Numbered from the stretch's first letter, positions 32,442 to 42,145 are shown. The stretch: DNA of 64,000 bases from Corynebacterium sanguinis (GCF_007641235.1 NZ_CP038157.1:620001-684000); one strand, 5' to 3'. Translations and numbers: made by a program. The notes: a model not told the origin generated them from the sequence alone.

Positions 32442-33125
32442 ATGCAGGGCGACCACGACATTCTCGCGCGCGCGGGGATTTTTCAGGGTGTCGAGCCGGA
32501 TGCCGTGACGGCGCTGATCGGGGAGATGGAAAGCGTCCACTTCCCGCGTGGCACCACGATCTTCGATGAGGGTGAACCCGGCGACCGGCTCTACATCATC
32601 ATTGAGGGCAAGGTGAAGCTCGCGCGCCACGCCTCCGACGGCCGCGAGAACCTTCTGTCTGTGATGGGCCCGTCCGACATGTTCGGCGAGCTGTCCATCT
32701 TCGACCCGGGCCCGCGCACCTCCTCCGCCGTGTGCGTCACCGAGGTTTCGGCCGCGACGATGAACTCCGAGTCGTTGAAGAAGTGGATCAGCGACTACCC
32801 GGACATCTCCCAGCAGCTCCTGCGGGTGCTCGCGCGCAGGCTGCGCCGCACCAACGCCTCCCTGGCGGACCTAATCTTCACCGACGTTCCGGGCCGCGTC
32901 GCCAAGACGCTGCTGCAGCTGGCCAACCGCTTCGGCACCCAGGAGGGTGGCGCGCTGCGGGTCAACCACGACCTGACCCAAGAGGAGATCGCGCAGCTTG
33001 TCGGAGCGTCGCGCGAGACGGTAAACAAGGCGCTGGCCACCTTCGCGCACCGCGGGTGGATCCGCTTGGAGGGCAAGAGCGTGCTCATTGTCGACACCGA
33101 GCACCTCGCCCGGCGCGCGCGCTAG
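32442..33125 (+). CDS. glxR: cAMP-responsive Crp/Fnr-family global regulator
   Basis: 227 residues, preceded by a full AAGGAGG. The cyclic-nucleotide domain has [19 protein letters not shown] and the cAMP pocket [19 protein letters not shown]. The C-terminal helix-turn-helix is [20 protein letters not shown]. The sequence corresponds closely to GlxR of C. glutamicum (Crp/Rv3676 in mycobacteria), which regulates carbon, respiration and cell-envelope genes when bound to cAMP. The cyaB cyclase is in the same window. Confidence 0.96.
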   Translation: MQGDHDILARAGIFQGVEPDAVTALIGEMESVHFPRGTTIFDEGEPGDRLYIIIEGKVKLARHASDGRENLLSVMGPSDMFGELSIFDPGPRTSSAVCVTEVSAATMNSESLKKWISDYPDISQQLLRVLARRLRRTNASLADLIFTDVPGRVAKTLLQLANRFGTQEGGALRVNHDLTQEEIAQLVGASRETVNKALATFAHRGWIRLEGKSVLIVDTEHLARRAR

Positions 33126-33133
33126 CCCCCGAG

Positions 33134-33946
33134 TTAGCCCTGGTTGCGGATGTAGCGCAGCGCGACGCGGGTGGACTGCTCGGCGGCGCCGCGCAGGACC
33201 GGGTCGACGTCGTCGTAGATCGCGTCGACGAAGGTGTTAATGTCCGCGTCCACCCCATGCTCACGGATCACCTCGCGGATCTGCTCGAGGCGCTGGGTGC
33301 GGCGCTCTAGGTACTTGCGCGCGAACTCCGAAACGTCATCGCCCTCTGGGCCATGGCCGGGCAGCAAGCGCACGCCCTCGCCCTGCTCCTCCAGCAGGGT
33401 CAGGGAATCGAGGTAGTCACCGAGGTCTCCGTCGGTTTCGGAAATCATCGTGGTGTGGCGACCCGCGATCGTATCTCCGGTGATAATGCCCTCGAGCTCA
33501 GATTCGCCGGCCGCTGCCGAGTAGACGAAGAAGCTCACCGAATCGCGGGTGTGGCCCGGGGTGGCCACGACCTTCAATTGTGGGGAGATGCCGTCGATGG
33601 AGATCACTTCGCCGTCGACAAGCGGCTCGGCGCCCGCACAGTACTGCGGGTCAACGGCGCGGATTGGCGCGCCGGTGAGCTGGCGGAAGCGCTGCGCGCC
33701 GTCCGCGTGGTCGTGGTGGCGGTGGGTGAGCAGGATCAGCGCCACCTTCTCGCCCTTCGCGCTGAGCACGTTGAGGTGGCCCTCGTCCTCGGGCCCCGGG
33801 TCGACGACGATGCTGAACTCGTCCTCGGGCACCCTGACAACCCAGGAGTTTGTGCCCTCCAACGCCGCGTAGCTCGGGTTCGGGCAGAGCACGACGGAAG
33901 CAGAAGGGGTAACCGGCCGCAGTTGGCTGTAAGCGGGATGCTGCAT
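33134..33946 (-). CDS. MBL-fold metallo-hydrolase (Rv3677c type)
   Basis: 270 residues. Metal ligands are in LTHRHHDHADG, VATPGHTRDSV, ITGDTI and LLPGHGPEG. A C-terminal helical region (YLERRTQRLEQIREVI) resembles the LACTB2-like group. It is convergent with glxR, 8 bp apart, and matches Rv3677c by position. The substrate is unknown; glyoxalase II-like or RNA hydrolase activity is possible. Confidence 0.87.
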   Translation of the reverse strand: MQHPAYSQLRPVTPSASVVLCPNPSYAALEGTNSWVVRVPEDEFSIVVDPGPEDEGHLNVLSAKGEKVALILLTHRHHDHADGAQRFRQLTGAPIRAVDPQYCAGAEPLVDGEVISIDGISPQLKVVATPGHTRDSVSFFVYSAAAGESELEGIITGDTIAGRHTTMISETDGDLGDYLDSLTLLEEQGEGVRLLPGHGPEGDDVSEFARKYLERRTQRLEQIREVIREHGVDADINTFVDAIYDDVDPVLRGAAEQSTRVALRYIRNQG

Positions 33947-33965
33947 ACGTCTAAGACTACAGCTG

Positions 33966-34439
33966 TTATGCAGCCGCGTCCGCTACCTCGACGATGATCT
34001 CCACCTCAACGGGCGAGTCCAGCGGCAGCACGGCGACGCCGACCGCGGAGCGGGCGTGGGCACTGGCATCGCCGAAGACCTCCCCGATGAGCTCGCTGAC
34101 ACCGTTGATTACCTTCGGCTGGCCGGTGAAGTCCGGCGCGGAGGCGACGAAGCCTACGACCTTGAGCACGCGGGTAACGTTGTCGAGCCCGACCAGCGCG
34201 TCGATCGCGGCAAGCGCGTTGAGGCAAGCGCGGCGCGCCAGCTCGTAGCCCTCATCCTCCGAAACCTCGGCTCCGACCTTGCCTGTTGTTGGCAGGGAGC
34301 CGTCGATAAGCGGCAGCTGCCCCGAGGTCCACACCTGGTTTCCCACGCGGGTGGCGGGGACGTAGGCGGCAAGAGGCGCGACGGCCTCAGGCAGCTCGAG
34401 GCCGAGGGCGGACAGCTTCTCGGTGAACGACGCAGCCAC
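33966..34439 (-). CDS. RidA/YjgF-family protein
   Basis: 157 residues with VGNQVWTSGQLPLIDGSLPT near the N-terminus, the family Gly-Gln region, and ARSAVGVAVLPLDSPVEVEI at the C-terminus. RidA proteins deaminate reactive enamines/imines from pyridoxal-phosphate enzymes. This longer form corresponds to Rv3678c, whose family lacks the canonical catalytic Arg in some members. It lies 3 bp downstream of the DUF4177 gene. Confidence 0.85.
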   Translation of the reverse strand: MAASFTEKLSALGLELPEAVAPLAAYVPATRVGNQVWTSGQLPLIDGSLPTTGKVGAEVSEDEGYELARRACLNALAAIDALVGLDNVTRVLKVVGFVASAPDFTGQPKVINGVSELIGEVFGDASAHARSAVGVAVLPLDSPVEVEIIVEVADAAA

Positions 34440-34442
34440 GGC

Positions 34443-34595
34443 CTAGACCTCGCGCTTCATGTAGGCGACGAGGTTCTCCGGCGTCGGGCCGGGAGTGACG
34501 GTGACGAGTTCCCAGCCGTCCTCGCCCCAGGTATCCAGGATCTGCTTGGTGGCGTGGGTCAGAAGCGGCACGGTGGCGTATTCCCATTTAGTCAT
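34443..34595 (-). CDS. DUF4177 small protein
   Basis: 50 residues: MTKWEYATVPLLTHATKQIL, then DTWGEDGWELVTVTPG and a basic end. W-E-Y and DGWELV are the DUF4177 hallmarks. The same tiny gene sits between ridA and whiB4 in mycobacteria (Rv3678A). It has no assigned function and is probably co-translated with ridA. Confidence 0.85.
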   Translation of the reverse strand: MTKWEYATVPLLTHATKQILDTWGEDGWELVTVTPGPTPENLVAYMKREV

Positions 34596-34623
34596 GGGGC
34601 GATTCTACCGTGAACGCGCCGGC

Positions 34624-35004
34624 TTAGAGCCCCGCGACCTCGCTGCCGGAGGCGAGGTGCTCCACCCAGTCGGTGACGTGCTTGTTTTGGCGCAGCACGG
34701 CGCGGCGCTGGCGTTCGGTGAGCCCGCCCCATACGCCGAACTCGATGCGGTTGTCCAGCGCGTCTGCGAGGCACTCCATCTGCACCGGGCAGCGACGGCA
34801 AATCGCGGCCGCTTTGCGCTGCTCAGCGCCACGGACGAACAACGCATCGGGGTCGCCGGAACGGCACGTCGCCAGGGTGACCCATTCGCCACGGTCGAAC
34901 ACAAGCTGGCCGTTTGAATCGTAATTCCTCGACGTCCCTGTAGTAGCGGTGCGGTGCGGCACGGATGCCGCTTGGAGGGCTTCTCGGCCCAACGTTGCCG
35001 TCAT
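34624..35004 (-). CDS. whcA: WhiB-family iron-sulfur regulator (WhcA/WhiB4 type)
   Basis: 126 residues. The four 4Fe-4S ligands are Cys47, Cys69, Cys72 and Cys78 (ATCRSGD, AICRRCPVQMEC), followed by the WhiB turn GVWGG (90-94) and a basic helix (TERQRRAVLRQN). In C. glutamicum the gene beside pbp1a is whcA, a negative regulator of the oxidative-stress response; the mycobacterial neighbour is whiB4. It is divergent from the penicillin-binding protein gene. Confidence 0.9.
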   Translation of the reverse strand: MTATLGREALQAASVPHRTATTGTSRNYDSNGQLVFDRGEWVTLATCRSGDPDALFVRGAEQRKAAAICRRCPVQMECLADALDNRIEFGVWGGLTERQRRAVLRQNKHVTDWVEHLASGSEVAGL

Positions 35005-35164
35005 GGCGTCTCCTTCGAGGTCCTTCGATGCGAGAATGGTTTTCTTAACCGAACTAACTGGTGTCTGTAAGTGTATTCACACCTTCGCCGAATTGTCGAA
35101 TGAGTCACACGGATTGGGGGGATTGCGAGTTCCCCCACGCGTCGCGGTGGTTTAGGGTAAGGGG

Positions 35165-37555
35165 GTGTCAGCTCTCTCTTCGCTCGGAAAACTGCTCGTC
35201 GCCATACTCGCGGCGGGCCTCGTCATCGCGGCCGCCCTCGCCCCCATCGCGGGGCTCGGCGGTGTCGCTGTCGCGCGCACATCGCAGACAATGCAGACGA
35301 ACCTCTCCGACCTCACCGACGGCCACGTCCCCGGCGTGACTACGATCACCGACGTCAACGGCCAGCCGATGGCGTGGCTGTTCAACCAGCGCCGCTACGA
35401 GGTGCCCAGCGAGGAAATTTCCCAGTACGCCAAGGACGCCCTCGTCTCCACCGAGGACCGGCGCTTCTACCAGCACGACGGGGTGGACATGCAGGGCTTC
35501 GCCCGCGCGATGGTGACCAACCTGCTCGCCGGCGGGGTGGAGCAGGGCGCGTCCACCATCAACCAGCAGTACGTAAAGAACTACCTGTGGCTTGTCGACG
35601 CCGAATCCGCCGAGGATGCCATCGCCGCCACCGAGCAGTCCATCCCCCGCAAGCTGCGCGAGATGCGCATGGCCTCGGACCTGGACAAGACGCTGGACAA
35701 GGACACGATTCTCGCCCGCTACCTCAACCTCGTATCCTTCGGCAACCACTCGTTTGGCATCGAAGCGGCCTCGCGCACCTATTTCGACGTGCCCGCGCGC
35801 GACCTGGGCCCCAAGCAGGCCGCACTGCTGATCGGCCTGCTGCAGTCCGTCGAATACCTCAACCCGTACACCAACCCCGAGGGCGCGATCGAGCGCCGCA
35901 ACACGGTGCTCAACAACATGGCCGCCTACGGGTCGATCACGCAGGAGGAGGCCGACGCCCTGTCCGCCGAGCCGCTGGATACCCTCCCGCAGCCCATTTT
36001 GCTTCCCGACGGCTGCCTTGCGGCCGGCGACAACGGGTTCATGTGCGATTACGCCCTGACCTACCTGGCCAGCAAGGGCCTGCCTCAGGAGGAGTTGGAA
36101 AAGGGTGCGTACACGATTACGACCACCCTCGACCCGACGGTTCAAATGAGCGCGGTCAACGCGATTCGCAGCAGTGTTGACCCGTCCACCCCCGGCGTTG
36201 CCGGTGTCCTCAACGTCGTGCGCCCGGGCGAGGATTCGCGCGACATCGCCGCGATGGCGTCGTCACGCTTCTACGGGCTCGACTTGGAAGCGAACCAGAC
36301 GATCATGCCGCAGCCGTCGTCCCTGGTGGGCAACGGTGCCGGCTCAGTGTTCAAGATCTTCGCCGCCGGTGCCGCCCTTGAGCAGGGAATGGGCCTGGAC
36401 ACCATGCTAGATACCCCGGAGCGCTCCGTCGTTTACGGCATGGGCGCCGGCGGCGCCGACAACTGCCCACCCGGTGCTTACTGCGTCGAAAACGCCGGCA
36501 CGTACGCGCCCAAGCTCTCGCTTCGCGACGCCCTCGCGCAGTCGCCCAACACCACCTTCATTGAGCTCATCCAAAAGGTCGGCGTGGAGCCCACGGTAGA
36601 CATGGCCGTCCGCCTCGGGCTGCGGTCTTATGCCGCCGACGGCACCTACGACGGCGAGCGCTCGATTGAGCAGGCCGCCGCCGAGGGCAACATGGGCTCG
36701 TTTGTCCTCGGCCCGCTCGCGGTCAACGCGCTGGAGCTGTCCAACGTCGGCGCAACCCTGGCCTCTAACGGGCGCTGGTGCGAGCCGAACCCGATCGCAA
36801 AGGTGACGGACAGATTCGGCCAAGAGGTCTACATCGACCGCCCCGCCTGCGAGCAGGCCGTGGACAAGGAAGTCGCCGCCGCCTTGGCGCAGGGCATGTC
36901 GGAAGACATCAAGTCCGGAACGGCGAAACGCGCCGCCGCAGCGGCTGGGTGGGACGCTCCGGTCGCCGCGAAGACGGGTACGACCGAATCGCACCAGTCC
37001 TCGGCGTTCTTCGGGTTCAACCGGGCGTTGGCGGGCGCCCCCTACATTTACAATGACGGGACGCAGACCACCCCGCTGTGCACCAGTCCTGTGCGCCAGT
37101 GCTCTGAGGGCACCTTGTTTGGCGGCAACGAGGCCGCCGATGCTTGGTTCCGCATGGCAAACGGCGTGCCGGGGGCGCGGAACGCTGGCCTACCCGAGTC
37201 GAGCGCGGTGTACGAACGCGGCACGCGCCAGGCGGCACTTGATTCGGTCGTGGGGATGGACACGGAGGCTGCGCGCTCCAGGCTCGAGGAGCAGGGCCTG
37301 CGCGTAGTTCTGCAGACCGTCTTCGGCGACGGCGCGCCGCGCGGCACTGTTATCGCCGCAGAGCCGATGGACCCGAACCTCGCCCCGGGGTCTCTGGTCA
37401 AGCTCAACGTATCCGATGGCTCCGCACCGCGTCAGACGGAGTCGCGGACCGAGCCGACCCCGCCGCGTGCGCCGTCGCGGCCCTCGCCGGAGCTCGAGGA
37501 GCTGCAGCGCCAGATTGACGACGCCCGCAGCCAACTCAACGAGATCTTCGGCTAG
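35165..37555 (+). CDS. pbp1a: Class A penicillin-binding protein with PASTA domain (PonA2/Pbp1a type)
   Basis: 796 residues from GTG. It has an N-terminal membrane anchor (about 8-35). The GT51 glycosyltransferase has catalytic Glu97 in STEDRRFYQHDGVD and GASTINQQYVKNYLW. The transpeptidase has S394-X-X-K397 (GSVFKIFA), SPN in ALAQSPNTTF, and KTGTTE from 603. A single PASTA domain (about 690-750) precedes a Pro-rich tail and a short helix. It polymerises and cross-links peptidoglycan. It corresponds to cg0336/Rv3682 by neighbourhood. Confidence 0.94.
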   Translation: MSALSSLGKLLVAILAAGLVIAAALAPIAGLGGVAVARTSQTMQTNLSDLTDGHVPGVTTITDVNGQPMAWLFNQRRYEVPSEEISQYAKDALVSTEDRRFYQHDGVDMQGFARAMVTNLLAGGVEQGASTINQQYVKNYLWLVDAESAEDAIAATEQSIPRKLREMRMASDLDKTLDKDTILARYLNLVSFGNHSFGIEAASRTYFDVPARDLGPKQAALLIGLLQSVEYLNPYTNPEGAIERRNTVLNNMAAYGSITQEEADALSAEPLDTLPQPILLPDGCLAAGDNGFMCDYALTYLASKGLPQEELEKGAYTITTTLDPTVQMSAVNAIRSSVDPSTPGVAGVLNVVRPGEDSRDIAAMASSRFYGLDLEANQTIMPQPSSLVGNGAGSVFKIFAAGAALEQGMGLDTMLDTPERSVVYGMGAGGADNCPPGAYCVENAGTYAPKLSLRDALAQSPNTTFIELIQKVGVEPTVDMAVRLGLRSYAADGTYDGERSIEQAAAEGNMGSFVLGPLAVNALELSNVGATLASNGRWCEPNPIAKVTDRFGQEVYIDRPACEQAVDKEVAAALAQGMSEDIKSGTAKRAAAAAGWDAPVAAKTGTTESHQSSAFFGFNRALAGAPYIYNDGTQTTPLCTSPVRQCSEGTLFGGNEAADAWFRMANGVPGARNAGLPESSAVYERGTRQAALDSVVGMDTEAARSRLEEQGLRVVLQTVFGDGAPRGTVIAAEPMDPNLAPGSLVKLNVSDGSAPRQTESRTEPTPPRAPSRPSPELEELQRQIDDARSQLNEIFG

Positions 37556-37561
37556 TCCCCT

Positions 37562-38014
37562 TTAGCTGCCCAGACGGTCTTTGACCGCGGCGGAGAGGCG
37601 CTTTCCGTCGGCGCGGCCGGCGGCCTTGGCCGTCGCCGCCTTCATCACGGCACCCATCTGGGCCATGGAGTCCGCGCCGGTCTCGGCAATCGCCTCGTCG
37701 ACTAGGGCGTTAAGCTCGGCGTCGTCAAGCTGCTTCGGCTGGTAGCCCTCGAGCACATCAACCTCGGCAAGCTCGGTGTCGGCGAGGTCCGCGCGGTCGT
37801 TGGTGCGGTAAATCTCCGCGGACTCGCGCCGCTTCTTGATCTCGCGGGCGATGATCGCGATGATCTCGTCGTCACCAACCTCGTGCTTGGTGCCCTCGGT
37901 CTCTGCGGCCTGGATCGCGGCCAGCAGCATGCGGATCGTGCCCGTGCGCTCCTTCTCCCTGGCCTTCATGGCCTCTTTCAGGTCGGCGCGAATTTTGTCT
38001 TTCAGCTCACTCAT
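37562..38014 (-). CDS. GatB/YqeY-domain protein
   Basis: 150 residues from ATG 38014. It has the YqeY pattern: LKDKIRADLKEAMKAREKER, TIRMLLAAIQ, ELAEVDVLEGYQPKQLDDAE and MAQMGAVMKAATAKAAGRAD. The C-terminal domain is related to the tRNA-binding tail domain of GatB. Its role, when free-standing, is unclear. It is convergent with the penicillin-binding protein gene, 6 bp apart. Confidence 0.9.
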   Translation of the reverse strand: MSELKDKIRADLKEAMKAREKERTGTIRMLLAAIQAAETEGTKHEVGDDEIIAIIAREIKKRRESAEIYRTNDRADLADTELAEVDVLEGYQPKQLDDAELNALVDEAIAETGADSMAQMGAVMKAATAKAAGRADGKRLSAAVKDRLGS

Positions 38015-38050
38015 GAATTTAAGGTTACGCGACCTGTAACCTTGGGTGGG

Positions 38051-38956
38051 ATGAAGCTTCGACATATTCTTGCGGCCACCCTCGCAACTGGAACAGCAGC
38101 TGGCTTGACGACGCTCGCGTTCGGCATCTCCGAGTTGACCAACTTCCAGCTCAAAACCTACGAGCTGCCCCTGCTCCCACCAGGCACGCTGCGCGGCGCG
38201 GACGCGTTTAAGGTCCTGCACATCTCCGATCTGCACATGATCCCGGGACAAGACACCAAGATCGCGTGGGTCCGCGCCCTCGACGCCCTACAGCCGGACC
38301 TCGTGATCAACACCGGCGATAACCTCTCGGACCTGCGCGGGGTGCCTTACGTCCTCGACGCCCTCGAGCCGCTGCTCAACCGCCCCGGCGCGTTCGTCTT
38401 CGGCACCAACGACTACTGGGCGCCGCGGCCGGTCAACCCGCTGAAGTATCTCGTTAACGCCAAGCGCGAGCCCTCATACGTGGACCTGCCCTGGGAGGGC
38501 ATGCGCGCTGCATTCGTGGAACGCGGCTGGCGCGACGCCACGCACCAGCGCCTGGAGTTCAAGGCCTCCGGGGTCAAGCTCGCGCTCGCCGGCGTCGACG
38601 ACCCGCACCACGACCTCGACCGCTACGAAGAGATCGCCGGAGCCCCGAACGCGGACGCCGATCTGGCCATCGGCTTGCTGCACGCCCCCTACCGGCGCGT
38701 GCTCTCCGCGTTCGAGGCCGACGGCTACGACCTAGCGTTGGCGGGCCACACCCACGGCGGCCAGATCTGCCTGCCCGGCGAGCGCGTGATCGTGGCCAAC
38801 TCCGACATTGACAGGGAGCGTGCCTCCGGGCTGCACCGCTACGGGTCGATGTGGATGGAGGTCACAGGCGGGCTCGGCACCTCGAAGTACGCCCCGGTGC
38901 GCATCTTCTGCCGCCCTTCCGCCGCGCTGATCCGCATTACCGAGCGGCGCGCCTAA
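38051..38956 (+). CDS. Membrane-anchored metallophosphoesterase
   Basis: 301 residues from ATG 38051. It has an N-terminal hydrophobic segment and the calcineurin-like motifs HISDLHM, INTGDNLSD, FGTNDY, LLHAPYRR and GHTHGGQICLPG. It resembles YkuE-type phosphoesterases and lies at the position of Rv3683/cg0335. The substrate is unknown. Divergent from yqeY with a 36-bp spacer. Confidence 0.9.
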   Translation: MKLRHILAATLATGTAAGLTTLAFGISELTNFQLKTYELPLLPPGTLRGADAFKVLHISDLHMIPGQDTKIAWVRALDALQPDLVINTGDNLSDLRGVPYVLDALEPLLNRPGAFVFGTNDYWAPRPVNPLKYLVNAKREPSYVDLPWEGMRAAFVERGWRDATHQRLEFKASGVKLALAGVDDPHHDLDRYEEIAGAPNADADLAIGLLHAPYRRVLSAFEADGYDLALAGHTHGGQICLPGERVIVANSDIDRERASGLHRYGSMWMEVTGGLGTSKYAPVRIFCRPSAALIRITERRA

Positions 38957-39025
38957 AACGTCCGAGCTGGCGTTTTGGCTCTAAGTTGGCACTCGAGTAA
39001 AGTATCCCGAGTACTTGACGTACAC

Positions 39026-39102
<77 letters not shown>

Positions 39103-39107
39103 ACCGC

Positions 39108-39156
39108 ATCCGCACTGAAAAAGGCACCTTTTGCCATCAGTGCGGATCTTTTTTTC
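39108..39156 (+). terminator. Rho-independent terminator of tRNA-Pro
   Basis: The 11-bp stem ATCCGCACTGA/TCAGTGCGGAT (39108-39118, 39137-39147) is followed by CTTTTTTTC. Confidence 0.93.
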
Positions 39157-39169
39157 GTTGAGCCGGCTT

Positions 39170-39645
39170 GCTGCGCGGCAAGGACCATCATGTCGACCGC
39201 GACGGCGATGCCGAGGATCGCGGCGCGTGGCCGTTCGCCGGTGTGGCGCTTAATGCTCGGGGTGTACCTGTGCGGGCGTCCGAATTCTTGAAACATCCCG
39301 TCCCACTGCCGCTGCAAGGTGGCGGCGGGTTGGGTACCACGCGTCAATCGCGCAGTGAGCGGCGAATTGGAGAATTCAATGCTGCACGGCGCACCGGAAA
39401 TCGTCGCGTCCATTTTGGGGCGGAAGAACCCGTGCCTCGCGGTCGCGATCTCGGTGCCGCCGCAGCCGGTGACGCTGTAGTTGCTGCCGCTGCGCACCAG
39501 GGTGAGCGAGTCGCCGCCGTCATCGGTGATCGCGTATTCAGCAGGGGTGAACCGGCAGTTGATTAACTCATAATCTCGCCGATACGCTGGCCGCGGTCGT
39601 CGTCAATGCTGTAAGCCGGGCCGAACCCTGAGAACGTACAGGCCA
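39170..39645 (-). pseudogene. Degraded secreted-protein gene
   Basis: Protein-like sequence is split over two minus-strand frames. One reads MACTFSGFGPAYSIDDDRGQ and RIGEIMS then stops at about 39560. The other begins ELINCRFTPAEYAITDDGG and continues through VTGCGGTEIATARHGFF and SGAPCSIEF. It then runs on, without a plausible end, through the tRNA terminator. The paired cysteines suggest a secreted or lipoprotein-like product, but no signal peptide is seen. I read it as a frameshifted, 5'- and 3'-eroded gene; the family is not recognised. Confidence 0.4.
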
Positions 39646-39731
39646 TCACGATCGTCTCGTGGGCGGTCGGGCTCCGCTGCGATTCCGCCTACCCAGGCTC
39701 AACCTCGGGTTGCTCCTGGAAGCGGGGGTGG

Positions 39732-40688
39732 TTATCCCAGTATGACGTCGGTCTTTGCTGATCCATGCGCGAGGCTCCTCTCGCCGCCCACTGTATCGCT
39801 GTGCGCGGCTTGCGTCGCGACGTCTCGCGCCACCATCCGCCTTCCCGCCGCGATGACGAGGAACATGGTTACGTACATGACAATCGAGTACACCGCAGAG
39901 ACGACGCCAACCTCCGGTTTCTGCATCACCGCAAACGCCAGCACCATGGCGAGTGTCGTGTTGCGGATGCTGTATTCGATGGCGATCGCGAGTTGGTCTG
40001 TGACGTCTAGTCTGCCGAGCCAGCCGACGAGCCCACCGATGAGGATCAGGCAGAGGTTGAACACGGCGGCGACGGGTGCGACCGCGATGAGCAGCTCCAC
40101 GATCTGGCCGCGTACATCGATGACGATAAACACGATGAGCAGTACCAGGACGATCATTCCCACTAGGCCGACGAACCGCTCCATCTTCTCCGCCAGCTGC
40201 GGCCTCTTCGCGCGCAGGACCATACCGATCGCGACCGGGGCGAGCACCACCCCGATGAGCAGTGCAAAGGTCTCGCCCAGCGGCATGCGCACATCCAGGC
40301 TCTCGACACCGGGGATGATGCGGGTGGCAAAGTCCATCCACAGTGGCAGGGTGATGATCGCGGCAAGCGAGGCGGCGACGGTGAGGATGATCGACAGTGC
40401 CACGGAGCCGCGCGCCAGGTAGGTCGCGAGGTTGGACGTTGCTCCGCCGGGCGCGGCAGCGACGAGCACGACCCCGAGCGCCATCAGCGGGGTGAGGCCG
40501 AACGCCCACGCGATACCCAGCGCCAACAGCGGCGGCAGTGTGAGCTGGCCGATGAGCCCAACTATCGACGCCCGCGGGCGTCGTGCGTGGGCGACGAAAT
40601 CGGCGCTGGTGAGGCTCAGCCCGATGCCGATCATGATGACGAAAAGGGCGATCGGCAGTCCGATTTCGATAAATGGGCTCTGGTCCAC
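39732..40688 (-). CDS. Bile acid:sodium symporter (BASS) family transporter
   Basis: 318 residues with nine to ten hydrophobic helices. The family crossover region is LVAAAPGGATSNLATYLARG, and the second repeat has IEYSIRNTTLAMVLAFAVM. The hydrophilic C-terminal tail is not conserved. BASS proteins move organic anions with Na+; the substrate here (such as a keto acid or a steroid) is not predictable. It is a single-gene transcription unit. Confidence 0.87.
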   Translation of the reverse strand: MDQSPFIEIGLPIALFVIMIGIGLSLTSADFVAHARRPRASIVGLIGQLTLPPLLALGIAWAFGLTPLMALGVVLVAAAPGGATSNLATYLARGSVALSIILTVAASLAAIITLPLWMDFATRIIPGVESLDVRMPLGETFALLIGVVLAPVAIGMVLRAKRPQLAEKMERFVGLVGMIVLVLLIVFIVIDVRGQIVELLIAVAPVAAVFNLCLILIGGLVGWLGRLDVTDQLAIAIEYSIRNTTLAMVLAFAVMQKPEVGVVSAVYSIVMYVTMFLVIAAGRRMVARDVATQAAHSDTVGGERSLAHGSAKTDVILG

Positions 40689-40759
40689 ACCACTGTCTCC
40701 TTAGATACACGAAATTGTTATGTAACGTATATCACGTTCAAGGGGAGCGTGGCTGGAAT

Positions 40760-42145
40760 TTACGCCCTGGTTCGGTTCAGGCCGATCAGGCCCAGCGCCG
40801 CTAGTACCGTACTCAGGCCGATGCCGACCCACAGGGCGGTGGTGGACCCCCCGTTGCCGGCCGCTGAAAGCGCGGCCGTGAGCCAGTGCATTGGCATCGC
40901 GCTGGACACCGCGGCCGCGATGGAGGACACTGCCCCAGCCGCGGCAGACTTCCACACCCAGCCAACAATGCCGATCTGGGCCACGGCGAGGACGGCAGCG
41001 CTGCCCAGTCCCGCCCTAGCCCCGAAGGCCGACATCAGCATCCAGCTCAAACCGGCCACAGCAAGCGTGGACACGGCAAGCGAAAGCGCCACGGTAGCAA
41101 CCGCGAGCGGGGACAGGGACACGCCCACGACCACAACCAAAACGAGACCGATGAGCGTGAGAAAACCGGTGCCCGCGGCGATGGCCCACCACTTCCGCCC
41201 CGGCAGGAAAGCTACCGCGACGGCGAGCGCCAGCCCACCGATGGTGACCAGCGCGGCGATCAGCATCGCCGCCAACGGCGCCAGCGCCGAGGTCGGCGCA
41301 CCCTGCTCCGCCTGGCCTGCCGACGCCGCAGCGGGTGCCGGGGCTGGAATCGCCCGGCGCACGCTGTCGATGGAGTCCGACGTCTTTGCCGCCATCTCGT
41401 CGAGCTTTTCGGAGCCGTCGCGAAGCTGCTTGATGCCCTCTTGAGCCGGGGCGGCGCCGTTGTTGAGTTCGCTTAACCCGCTCGCCAACTCCGCGACGCC
41501 GTTGGTCGCCGAGTATACACCGTCGTGGTATGCGTAACCAGGCACTGAGAGCTGGTTGGCCACTTCGCGCGAGCCGTTTTTCAGCTCGGTGAGCTGCGAC
41601 ACCGCGTCCGCCGGCAGCTGCGCGGTCTGCGCCTGTTCGCGCAACCCTTCAAGCGCCTCTCGGGCCTGGACGACGTCGGGGTCCCTGGAGTCTTTCATCC
41701 GCTCCAGCGTTGAGTCGATCGTGGACAGCACCTGGCCGCGGACCGCCTCGAACCCGACAACCTGGTCGACCACGCCACCGACGCTATCGGCCACCCGCGT
41801 CGCACCTGCGGCAAGCTGACCCGTGCCCGCCTGCAGTTCCACCATCCCGTTGGAGAGCTCCGTGGCGCCCGTGCTTGCGGCGGCGATGCCGTCGATAAGC
41901 GCAGTCGAGCCCTCGTCGAGCGTGACGACGCCGTCTTTGAGCTGGCCGGTGCCGCTGGTCAACAAGCTAGCATTCGCGGCAGCCTCACCGGCGGCGCGGC
42001 GGGCGTCGATAAGCCCATCGGGGCCAGGGGTAACCTGTGGCGCGCCCGTCGCCTCATCGCCCGACGACCACGTGCTTACCGGAGACATCGGCAAAAAAGC
42101 CCCCGCAATCAGGACAATCAGGGCCACGAAAAGACGCCATTTCAT
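40760..42145 (-). CDS. YhgE/Pip-like membrane protein with heptad Leu-Gly repeats
   Basis: 461 residues from ATG 42145. An N-terminal helix is followed by a long extracytoplasmic region with X3-L-X2-G heptads (TSGTGQLKDGVVTLDEGSTA, LSNGMVELQAGTGQLAAGA, LASGLSELNNGAAPAQEG, IKQLRDGSEKL). Five to six C-terminal helices follow (about 290-455). This is the architecture of phage-infection-protein/YhgE-like transporters related to ESX-associated and ABC-2-type exporters. The substrate is unknown. It starts well before the mrp operon end and is likely transcribed separately. Confidence 0.8.
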   Translation of the reverse strand: MKWRLFVALIVLIAGAFLPMSPVSTWSSGDEATGAPQVTPGPDGLIDARRAAGEAAANASLLTSGTGQLKDGVVTLDEGSTALIDGIAAASTGATELSNGMVELQAGTGQLAAGATRVADSVGGVVDQVVGFEAVRGQVLSTIDSTLERMKDSRDPDVVQAREALEGLREQAQTAQLPADAVSQLTELKNGSREVANQLSVPGYAYHDGVYSATNGVAELASGLSELNNGAAPAQEGIKQLRDGSEKLDEMAAKTSDSIDSVRRAIPAPAPAAASAGQAEQGAPTSALAPLAAMLIAALVTIGGLALAVAVAFLPGRKWWAIAAGTGFLTLIGLVLVVVVGVSLSPLAVATVALSLAVSTLAVAGLSWMLMSAFGARAGLGSAAVLAVAQIGIVGWVWKSAAAGAVSSIAAAVSSAMPMHWLTAALSAAGNGGSTTALWVGIGLSTVLAALGLIGLNRTRA

